DNA from: Planctomycetaceae bacterium
GTDB lineage: Bacteria > Planctomycetota > Planctomycetia > Pirellulales > Thermoguttaceae
Assembly (NCBI GenBank): GCA_015062085.1
Contig: SUVI01000020.1
Span: 1 to 33,311, forward strand
Reading direction: 5' to 3'
Length of the DNA: 33,311 bases
Below, in pieces: positions 1 to 6,518 of this stretch; positions within the stretch are counted from its first letter, which is position 1, and every line of letters starts with the position of its first letter. The position numbers and the translations under genes are program-made. Below the pieces are notes generated by a model. It was not told where the DNA came from and made no database searches. It was given only the letters and a program-made list of their open reading frames with translations.

Positions 1-163
1 AACTGATCCGCCAAAGCGCAGAACTGATCCGCCAAAGCGCAGACTGATCCGCCAAAGCGCAGACTGATCCGCCAAAGCGCAGACTGATCCGCCAAAGCGC
101 AGAACTGATCCGCCAAAGCGCAGACTGATCCGCCAAAGCGCAGACTGATCCGCCAAAGACGAG
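1..163. repeat. Tandem array, 20/21-bp unit, 8 copies
   Basis: Eight head-to-tail copies of actgatccgccaaagcgcag; three copies (starting at 1, 22 and 103) carry one extra leading a. The last copy (144-163) decays after ccaaag. There are no spacers, so this is not CRISPR. A 20/21-bp period is not a multiple of three and no ORF runs through it, so it is non-coding. It starts at the window edge and probably extends to the left. Confidence 0.95.
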
Positions 164-451
164 GCAGGTTTGCTTGAGTGCAATTCCGTCTGAACGGTGA
201 CTTTTTCCCCGCAGCCGGTCCTGAAACTCTCTCCATTTCGAGACTCTTTCCGAAACGCAAGGTTTTCGAAATGGGGAGCTCCATAAAATGTGCGCATTTT
301 TGTGAAAAGCACAACAAAAAAATTTTTCTTTGGGCAGTATCCCCTCTTGACAGGCTGCCGTGCGTCGAGTACAATAAAAAAGTTGGCCGTTTCAGGAAAA
401 GGCGGTATTTTCCACCTACCCTATCTTTTAAAAAGAAATGGAAGAGTTCCC
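164..451 (+). other. Intergenic region upstream of the first gene
   Basis: I see no gene here. The ORFs that read through it lack a ribosome binding site and show no family signal. It contains a 9-bp inverted repeat, ccatttcga (233-241) and tcgaaatgg (266-274), of unknown role, and the promoter at 347-375. The last part, about 382-451, is the predicted untranslated leader of the gene at 452. Confidence 0.6.
347..375 (+). promoter_or_regulatory. Sigma-70-type promoter for the 452-3446 pair
   Basis: A perfect -35 TTGACA (347-352) and a -10 TACAAT (370-375) are separated by 17 bp. Transcription would start near 382, about 70 nt before the ATG at 452. This also argues against the longer ORF start at 290, which lies upstream of the promoter. 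Confidence 0.75.
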
Positions 452-1675
452 ATGATACCAAACGAAAAATGCACAGGAACTGGAGCTTCTCGCGCAGCAG
501 AGCAGTCTCCGTCCGAAGCCGTACACGCAGAGACCGTAAACAGTACCAAGACGGACCCCGTGGTCTCGTCTCGGCGTGACGCGCTGCGGAAACTTGCAGT
601 CATTCCGGTCCTTGGTTCTGCGGCGGCTGTGAATGTTTTACACAGTTACGAGGAAAAATGTCTTGCGGAAGAGAGCCGTAAAATGTCCGGTGAAGACGCG
701 GAGACGGTCAATTCGGGAAAAAAAGACTCGATCCAGGGGGAATCCGGCGCGACGCGCACGACGTTCACGCCTCCGAAACGTCCGCGTTTGAAGGAAAAGA
801 TCCCGATGTCGAAGATCGGCGACCTGAACGTCAGCCGAATGATCCTTGGCGGCAATCTCATTGGCGGCTGGGCGCACGCACGCGATCTGATCTACGTTTC
901 CGACTTGGTGAAGGCGTACCACACTGAGCAGAAAGTCTACGAGACCTTTTATCTTGCGGAACAGTGCGGGATCAACGCATTCCTTGGGCACTGGAGCTTG
1001 GGGAAGCTGGTGGAGGGGTACTGGAAATGGACGAGCGGCAAGATCAAATTCATCGCGGACTTGGGATGCCAGCCGGACCAGCTGCTGGATACGATCAAGC
1101 GCGTTTTGGAAACGGAGCCGGCTGCGTGCTACATTCAGGGGGAAACTTCGGACCGGATCGTGCGCGAGAACGCAGATCTGGACCTTTTTGCCAAAGCGAT
1201 GGAGCTGATTCGTTCCGCGGGGATCCCGGCAGGCATCGGCGCACACCGCATCGAGACACTCCGTGCGGTCGAGACAACGGGGACGGCTCCCGATTTCTGG
1301 ATGAAGACCTTCCATACGCATGACTACTGGTCCGCGAAGGCTGAAACGGAGCACGACAACATTTTCTGTAGAAAACCGGAAGAAACGAAAGCCTGGATGG
1401 AGACGCGCAAAGAGCCGTGGATCGCGTTCAAGGTCCTTGCGGCAGGAGCGCTGCGTCCGGAACAGGCTTTTCGTACGGCTCTTGAGGCCGGGGCGGATTT
1501 CCTTTGCGTCGGAATGTACGATTTCCAGACCGTTCAGAACGTGAACACTTTCTGCCAGATCTGGAATTCCGAGCTGAACCGTTCCCGTCCGTGGATGACT
1601 CCGAACGTGGATCGGAAGGAACTGCTCCGCCAGGAACGCGAAGCAAGCCGAGCTGCCGCGGAAAGTGACGGCTGA
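452..1675 (+). CDS. Tat-exported aldo/keto-reductase-like TIM-barrel protein
   Basis: This encodes 407 residues. I start it at ATG 452, not the upstream in-frame 290, because ggaagag lies 5 nt before the ATG and the promoter at 347-375 is inside the longer reading. The first 40 residues are polar, followed by a Tat-like stretch, SSRRDALRKLAVIPVLGS (Arg41-Arg42 then a hydrophobic run), so export of a folded protein is likely. The mature part begins with SKIGDLNVSRMILGGNLIGG, which resembles the N-terminal strand of aldo/keto reductases (GxTGLxVSxLGLGG). The later alternation of strands and helices fits a TIM barrel. I cannot find the usual Asp-Tyr-Lys-His catalytic tetrad, so reductase activity is doubtful. 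The stop overlaps the start of the next gene, suggesting joint translation. Confidence 0.8.
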   Translation: MIPNEKCTGTGASRAAEQSPSEAVHAETVNSTKTDPVVSSRRDALRKLAVIPVLGSAAAVNVLHSYEEKCLAEESRKMSGEDAETVNSGKKDSIQGESGATRTTFTPPKRPRLKEKIPMSKIGDLNVSRMILGGNLIGGWAHARDLIYVSDLVKAYHTEQKVYETFYLAEQCGINAFLGHWSLGKLVEGYWKWTSGKIKFIADLGCQPDQLLDTIKRVLETEPAACYIQGETSDRIVRENADLDLFAKAMELIRSAGIPAGIGAHRIETLRAVETTGTAPDFWMKTFHTHDYWSAKAETEHDNIFCRKPEETKAWMETRKEPWIAFKVLAAGALRPEQAFRTALEAGADFLCVGMYDFQTVQNVNTFCQIWNSELNRSRPWMTPNVDRKELLRQEREASRAAAESDG

Positions 1676-3446
1676 GAGGATCGCGTCAGATGAAAGAACT
1701 CCTGCCGTTTTGAATGGGATATCGGCCGCACTTCTTTCGTTCATGGCGGGGAAAGACGAACGCGCGATTTTCGCTCTTGAGAAAATTTTGGAAGATGAAA
1801 GCGTACTTTCCTGGCAATTCACGGACGGAATGTGCGCTCTGATCGCGAAGTTGCCCGATCGGAAAGTCGTGCGGCATTTTGCGGAAAAGTATCCGCTCAA
1901 ATTTGCCGGAGCACTTGTACCGTACATTTTCGACGGCAGCGAAGATCCCGATCTGATCTTGGAATGGCTTGGTGCCAGACGCGCAGAGTGGGTGACGCTC
2001 CAGGAGATCGAAAAAGAAAAAAACGGAAAAGCACGCCTTCCTTTTCCCGACACGAATCCATGGGATCCGTCGTACTTTCAGGCACTTTTCAAGGCGGGTC
2101 GACTGGAAGAGCATCTTGGATCCCTTCAAAAAACGGTCCAGAATGCACAGGAAACGCATTCCCTGCGCGATGCGGCTCTTTGGGAGTACCTGGACATTGC
2201 GAGGAGGTTTAGGGGGCAGATCAAACTTGAATTGGACTGGATCCGTGCTTTTCCGCCGTCTCAGGCCGGAACGCTGATCCGCGTTTCTGAAACGCTCTGC
2301 AGTCTCCAGGAAACACAGACCGCGCTGGAATTTGCGCTCTTGGCGTACGAACATCCTGTGACGGAGGTGGAGGTTCAGCAGATCATGTACTTTTCTTCCA
2401 TGATGCTGACGGAAGAAATGGCAAAACGGCACTTTGAACGACACGTGCTTCACCATATCGCCGAGTGTTTTCTTGCTGCCGAGCAGCCGGAAGAGGCGCA
2501 GAAGTGGATGCTTCGCGAGAAAGAATTCGCCGAAAAACACGGTCTGAGGGTGGCATTCCAATTTGCGGGGCGTGTGCAGTCTTTCAGCGGTCAGTACGTC
2601 GTGGAAAATGAGATCCAAGAGGAAGAAAAGACCGAGTCGCTCAACTCGCCGGAGTACTGGCTCAAACGAATGGAGTACTATGCGGGCCGCGGTGCAGATT
2701 GCGAGGCGGAGCTGGAAAATGCGTGTTTTAAGGGACTGAAATTCGGCGAGACGCCGCAGCGCCAATGGTTCCTGCGCCAGTTAGCGGATCACTGGTACCG
2801 AAAGGGTGAAAAGAAGAAAGTTACGGACCTGCTCTGCACGGAACTCCGCACGATGCCGAAAGGATCTCTATCATACCAGAGTGCCGTCTGGTACATGATC
2901 GACTCAACTCGAGACGGAATTCTGGACCTCTCCCGGCCGGAGCTATGGCAGGTGCTTGCCGAGATGGAAAACTGGCAATTCTCCGGTGAACGGCTAATTC
3001 GCCGCATGGTGGAATGTGCGCTGGAGGAAGACATTCAGGCACTTGGACGCAGGCCGAGATCCCTGGAGGAAACGAAAGGAGAACGTTTCCGCGAAGTCAC
3101 CGCCCGCATCGGGGAACTTGCCGACCGTCCGGAACGTGCGGCATACTGGGGCTGGGTGCTGGACCGTAAGGGGGAACCGCAAGCGGGCGTGCCGTTTCTG
3201 GAACTCGGAATGCGATCGAAGGATGAGCAGATCGCTGCCTGTGCCGCATTCACACTGATGGAAGTCCGGGCAAAACTTGGCGAGTGGGAGAAAGCGGAAT
3301 TGCTGTTGCCTGCCGCGTCAAAACATCTGACGCTCCGCGAAAAAAAGGATTGGTTTGGCCGCATTGCGGAAGGAGCGCGAAAAGCGGGAGCGTCTGACGT
3401 TGCCGAACGCTGCGAACGCAAACTTAAAAATCTTGGAAGATACTAA
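1665..3446 (+). CDS. Helical-repeat (TPR-like) protein of unknown function
   Basis: This encodes 593 residues and I do not recognise the family. The start is GTG 1665, overlapping the previous gene by 11 bp with ggaaa just before it; the first in-frame ATG (1743) has no better ribosome binding site. There is no signal peptide or membrane segment. The sequence is mostly amphipathic helices with many Leu, Glu, Trp and Arg residues, and several helix pairs look like degenerate TPR or other alpha-solenoid units (for example LAAEQPEEAQKWMLREKEFA and KLGEWEKAELLLPAASKH). No catalytic motif is visible. The overlap with the Tat-exported protein suggests that the two are made together, perhaps as enzyme and cytoplasmic partner, but this is inference only. 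Confidence 0.8.
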   Translation: MTAERIASDERTPAVLNGISAALLSFMAGKDERAIFALEKILEDESVLSWQFTDGMCALIAKLPDRKVVRHFAEKYPLKFAGALVPYIFDGSEDPDLILEWLGARRAEWVTLQEIEKEKNGKARLPFPDTNPWDPSYFQALFKAGRLEEHLGSLQKTVQNAQETHSLRDAALWEYLDIARRFRGQIKLELDWIRAFPPSQAGTLIRVSETLCSLQETQTALEFALLAYEHPVTEVEVQQIMYFSSMMLTEEMAKRHFERHVLHHIAECFLAAEQPEEAQKWMLREKEFAEKHGLRVAFQFAGRVQSFSGQYVVENEIQEEEKTESLNSPEYWLKRMEYYAGRGADCEAELENACFKGLKFGETPQRQWFLRQLADHWYRKGEKKKVTDLLCTELRTMPKGSLSYQSAVWYMIDSTRDGILDLSRPELWQVLAEMENWQFSGERLIRRMVECALEEDIQALGRRPRSLEETKGERFREVTARIGELADRPERAAYWGWVLDRKGEPQAGVPFLELGMRSKDEQIAACAAFTLMEVRAKLGEWEKAELLLPAASKHLTLREKKDWFGRIAEGARKAGASDVAERCERKLKNLGRY

Positions 3447-3489
3447 AAGTGCGAAAATCGAAAAAGTTTTTTTGAGAGAAGAGCGGAAT

Positions 3490-3525
3490 GGAAGGAAATT
3501 CCGGAGCATTTTCTGATTTCCTTCC
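3490..3525. terminator. Hairpin between convergent genes
   Basis: A perfect 10-bp inverted repeat, ggaaggaaat (3490-3499) and atttccttcc (3516-3525), lies between the end of the helical-repeat gene (+) and the end of the GTPase gene (-). No clear T-run follows on either strand, so if it stops transcription it is a weak or factor-assisted terminator. Confidence 0.4.
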
Positions 3526-3618
3526 CACGCGAACGTCATGACCTGACGGCCGCGCGCCGTGACGGAACGGACTGCGCAGCCAGTCGGATCAGCCTGTCGT
3601 AGATCAGCGGTCAAAAGG

Positions 3619-4614
3619 TCAGCAGTGCAGTTCCACGATGTCGCGGTCATTCAGCACATAGTCGCCTTTCATTGGCGTACCGTCATGGACGGCAGTTCCC
3701 CAGATCCGTGCGTACTTGAGCTTTTCCAAGTAATCTTTGTGGACCAATCCGGCCAGATCAAGCAGAGTGCTCCCTGCCGGCAGCGTAAACGGCCGGTCCA
3801 TGTCTGCGGTTTTTGACGTCGGGAGTTTTGTGTAGACGCGCACGACGTTCAGCGCATGGTAGATCGCGTCACGCAGCGGTTCCACGCCCGTCATTTCCGT
3901 CGCACTGATCGGAAACTCCTCAAATCCCCAATCTGTGAGCTCATGGAAGATCTCCAGCCGATCCATCGCACCGGGAACGTCGATCTTGTTCGGCACCAGA
4001 AACGTGCGCGTGTAGGAGAGTCCCACATCGTCTTCGTCCAGGCAGGATTCCTTTCCCAGGCGCGTCCGTGTGGAATTCAGCCGGTCCATCAGCGCGATGC
4101 AGTTCTCCACGCCGTCATCGTCTCCGAGATCCAGCAGAAGGAGCGCCAGATCCGCACTTCGGATGAAACTGTAGGTGCTCGGCTCGAGAAAATCCGGAGT
4201 AATGGGCGGCGTGTCGATCATCTGTACCAGAACGTCCTCCCACGGCATCATTCCGGGCTGGGGAAGCTGGGTCGTGTACGGATGCGGCGCGATTTTGGGA
4301 GTTGCGCGGGTCATGCTCGCCAGAAGCTGACTTTTTCCGGCATTCGTCCCGCCTAGGATCACGACCGTTCCTGCCCCCTGCCGAGGGATCCGGATACTCA
4401 GACCGGATTTCTTTCCGGAAGCCCGGTCCGCCTCCATGTCTTTTTTTGTTTTGGAGATCTTGGCTTTAAGTGAGGCCTGAAGGTGGTCCGTCCCTTTGTG
4501 CTTCGGAATTTCCTGAAGCATCACCTGAAGGCAGCGCAGCTCTTCCTCGAGCGACTGAGCCTGACGGTACGCCTGTTCTGCTTTCAAGTAGACGGGAGTT
4601 AAATTCGCGGGCAT
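3619..4614 (-). CDS. TGS-domain GTPase (Obg/DRG type)
   Basis: This is a cytoplasmic GTP-binding protein of 331 residues. An N-terminal helical segment (1-75) is followed by a G domain with G1 GGTNAGKS (88-95), G3 DTPP (134-137), G4 NKID (209-212) and G5 SAT (237-239). A C-terminal TGS domain (about 258-331) ends DYVLNDRDIVELH, as in the DRG/Obg group. DRG-type proteins act near ribosomes or RNA; no specific role is known here. G3 is unusual: the family has DxPG, and here the Gly that contacts the gamma phosphate is Pro. The ATG has a perfect aggagg 5 nt upstream on the minus strand and a strong promoter at 4669-4697, so it is transcribed on its own. Confidence 0.9.
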   Translation of the reverse strand: MPANLTPVYLKAEQAYRQAQSLEEELRCLQVMLQEIPKHKGTDHLQASLKAKISKTKKDMEADRASGKKSGLSIRIPRQGAGTVVILGGTNAGKSQLLASMTRATPKIAPHPYTTQLPQPGMMPWEDVLVQMIDTPPITPDFLEPSTYSFIRSADLALLLLDLGDDDGVENCIALMDRLNSTRTRLGKESCLDEDDVGLSYTRTFLVPNKIDVPGAMDRLEIFHELTDWGFEEFPISATEMTGVEPLRDAIYHALNVVRVYTKLPTSKTADMDRPFTLPAGSTLLDLAGLVHKDYLEKLKYARIWGTAVHDGTPMKGDYVLNDRDIVELHC

Positions 4615-4668
4615 GAAAACCTCCTGAATAGGTGCCTTGCGGGTCTTTTTGAGTCAATTTCTTTTACT

Positions 4669-4697
4669 ATCATAGCACAAAACGCACTTTTTTTCAA
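4669..4697 (-). promoter_or_regulatory. Sigma-70-type promoter for the TGS GTPase
   Basis: Read on the minus strand: -35 TTGAAA (4697-4692), 17-bp spacer, -10 TATGAT (4674-4669), with a TG one base before the -10 (extended -10). It leaves a leader of about 45-50 nt before the ATG at 4614. The remaining bases between 4615 and 4879 show no gene. Confidence 0.75.
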
Positions 4698-4879
4698 GGG
4701 GAACGATGCAAAATCGGAAAAGAAATGCCAAGAAAAGCGACGCCAAAAGTCCCCAAACGCCCGTTTTCCGGAAATATTGACGCATTCGCTAGACGCACGC
4801 CATTTCTCACCGCGATTTTTGTCGCAGAAAACGCGGTGAGGATAGTTCTTCGCTCATTGGACGAATCGAAAAAATCGAC

Positions 4880-5557
4880 TCACTCGAAAAGAGCCGACCC
4901 GATGCGCACCATCGTCGCGCCTTCCGCGATGGCGATCGGAAAATCACCGCTCATTCCCATGGAAAGTTCGCCGCCTGGGAGGAATTCATCCCGGAGTTCC
5001 CGAAGCGACGCGAACTGCCGGTGCGCCTCCGATCCATCCGCGTCTAGAGACGTCATTCCCATGAGCCCCGCCAGCTCCAGATGCGTGAAAGCCTGGATTG
5101 CCGGAAACGCCTCGCAAAATTCCCTGTGCGAGAAACCGTGCTTGTTTGCCTCGCCACCCAGATTGATTTCCGCGAGCACACGCCGGCGCACGTTCAGTTC
5201 CGCACTGATCCGGTCCAGCGTCTGAAGGAGTTCCAGGCTTTCCCCGGAATGGATCACGTCTGCCATCTGCAGGATCTTTCGCGCTTTATTTCGCTGAAGC
5301 GGTCCAATGAAATGCCAGGTGAATGCCGAAGCTGGATCGTCCTGCATGGAACGCAGCGCCTCAAACTTCGGCTGAAAGACCGGAAGGCGATTCTCCGCGA
5401 AATCCCGGCATCCCGCTTCGTGCAGGTCCAAGAGCTCCTGAGTTCCCGAAAAGTACTTCGTCACGCCGATGAGCCGGATCTCTGACGCCTTTCGGCCGGA
5501 CGCCGATGCTGCGCGTTCGATCTGCTCGAGAAGTTTGGCGTAGTTCGGATTTTTCAT
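4880..5557 (-). CDS. yggS: YggS/PLPBP family pyridoxal-phosphate-binding protein
   Basis: This 225-residue protein belongs to the fold-III PLP-binding family that keeps free pyridoxal phosphate and amino-acid pools in balance; it has no known catalytic turnover. The PLP lysine is Lys34 in IGVTKY. The family block WHFIGPLQRNKA (81-92) and the C-terminal phosphate-binding signature LSMGMSGDFPIAIAEG, followed by ATMVRIGSALF, are both intact. The length is typical of the family. The start is ATG 5557, with aagga about 9 nt upstream. It lies 120 bp downstream of the HAD phosphatase gene on the same strand. A strong hairpin sits in the gap, so co-transcription is uncertain. Identification is firm. 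Confidence 0.95.
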   Translation of the reverse strand: MKNPNYAKLLEQIERAASASGRKASEIRLIGVTKYFSGTQELLDLHEAGCRDFAENRLPVFQPKFEALRSMQDDPASAFTWHFIGPLQRNKARKILQMADVIHSGESLELLQTLDRISAELNVRRRVLAEINLGGEANKHGFSHREFCEAFPAIQAFTHLELAGLMGMTSLDADGSEAHRQFASLRELRDEFLPGGELSMGMSGDFPIAIAEGATMVRIGSALFE

Positions 5558-5630
5558 TTTCGTTTTCCTTGATCTTTCAAAAAATTACGTTCCATCCGGC
5601 AAGTGTGTACCGGTCCTGCTTCTTTTTTCT

Positions 5631-5674
5631 GGCTCTTCCGGAAAGGGTGTACCTTCCGGAATAGCCGATTTTTT
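5631..5674 (+). terminator. Strong hairpin with plus-strand T-run between HAD and yggS genes
   Basis: ggctcttccggaaagg (5631-5646) pairs with ccttccggaatagcc (5652-5666) with one mismatch and one bulge around a 5-nt loop. On the plus strand it is followed by gattttttaac. That makes a good intrinsic terminator for plus-strand transcription, yet both flanking genes are on the minus strand. On the minus strand, in the sense direction from HAD to yggS, the T-run is absent. Confidence 0.5.
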
Positions 5675-5677
5675 AAC

Positions 5678-6298
5678 TTAAAGTAAACCGTACTCCGCGA
5701 GGACCTTCCGCGCCTCCGAGGCCGTGGAGAAAAGTTCGGCATGGAAACCGACTGCCCGCGCTCCTTCCACATTTTCCGGCCGGTCATCAAAAAAGAGGAT
5801 CTCTTCCGGACACACACCGGCACGTTCTGCCGCACGAAGGTAGATCTCCGGTCCCGGTTTTCTTGCTTTCAGCCCCACACTGGAAAGCGGAACGTCGAAA
5901 AGCTCGAAGAGTTCCGGGAATTCCGCTTGACAGAAATCCCAGTGGACCTGGCAAATATTCGAGAGTATCCCAAGCCGAACGCCCTGCTCTTTCAGCTCGC
6001 GCAGCAACTCCCAGGAATCGCGCATCGGCGTGAAAATGTCGCGGTGCGCCGCTTCAAATTCCGCGCGGGAGAGCGTGAGTCCAAACTCAGCACACACCTG
6101 CTCGTAGAGTTCCTCGGAACTCATGGCATCCGTCTCGACCGCTTCGCAGAGCGGAGTCGCTTCCGCCAGCGTCGCGTTCATCAGTGCCATGCCGTCAAGC
6201 CCGGTCAGCGAGTGAAGACGTTCTGCCGCGATCGAAAAATCAAAGTGGAGCAGGACTTTGCCCAAATCAAAAAAAACGAATTGGATCTTGGAAGGCAT
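5678..6298 (-). CDS. HAD-family phosphatase (YihX-like)
   Basis: This 206-residue cytoplasmic hydrolase is predicted to dephosphorylate a sugar phosphate or other small phosphoester. The HAD motifs are present in order: motif I FFDLGKVL with nucleophile Asp11, motif II ILSN (Ser113), motif III lysine in ARKPGPEIY (Lys147), and motif IV FFDDRPENV (Asp171-Asp172). The second Asp of the usual DxDx motif I is Gly13, as in the YihX glucose-1-phosphatase subgroup (FDLGNV). The helical cap is inserted after motif I (about 20-95). The ATG has aagga about 8 nt upstream. It precedes yggS on the same strand. The substrate cannot be told from sequence. Confidence 0.9.
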   Translation of the reverse strand: MPSKIQFVFFDLGKVLLHFDFSIAAERLHSLTGLDGMALMNATLAEATPLCEAVETDAMSSEELYEQVCAEFGLTLSRAEFEAAHRDIFTPMRDSWELLRELKEQGVRLGILSNICQVHWDFCQAEFPELFELFDVPLSSVGLKARKPGPEIYLRAAERAGVCPEEILFFDDRPENVEGARAVGFHAELFSTASEARKVLAEYGLL

Positions 6299-6410
6299 TT
6301 TGGTATTTCCTTTTTTAAATCAACTTAAGCTCCGACCGGCAGCTGCGCGAGCCGTGCCTGTGCCTCTAAGGGGAGGGACTTGAATCTCTTAGTCTCTCGC
6401 TTCGGGACCT

Positions 6411-6484
6411 GAACGCGGTGTGGCGGAAACGGGTGTGAACGCGGTGTGGCGGAAACGGGTGTGAACGCGGTGTGGCGGAAGGGG
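6411..6484. repeat. Tandem array, 26-bp unit, about 2.8 copies
   Basis: Copies of gaacgcggtgtggcggaaac followed by gggtgt start at 6411, 6437 and 6463; the last breaks off after ggcggaa. It is intergenic, between the HAD gene and the end of the ABC permease gene. The unit length is not a multiple of three. Confidence 0.85.
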
Positions 6485-6518
6485 GGGCGCCTTTTTTACG
6501 TGTGTTTTCCCGTACGCT

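Noticed and set aside
1..163. CRISPR array
   Set aside because: Units of 20/21 bp are directly joined, with no unique spacers and no cas genes in the window.
290..451. Longer N-terminus of the aldo/keto-reductase-like protein
   Set aside because: A near-perfect promoter lies inside this stretch, and ATG 452 has a good ribosome binding site and is followed by the Tat signal.
178..579. 133-codon ORF upstream of and overlapping the first gene
   Set aside because: It has no ribosome binding site or family features, is very basic, and crosses the promoter into another frame of a better gene.
638..2053. 471-codon minus-strand ORF opposite the first two genes
   Set aside because: It is a shadow of two well-supported plus-strand genes, rich in Arg, Phe and Ser, with no domain.
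6365..6410. tRNA-like remnant on the minus strand (gattcaagtccctcc resembles a T-loop)
   Set aside because: The T-stem does not pair, and no matching acceptor, D or anticodon arms are found upstream.
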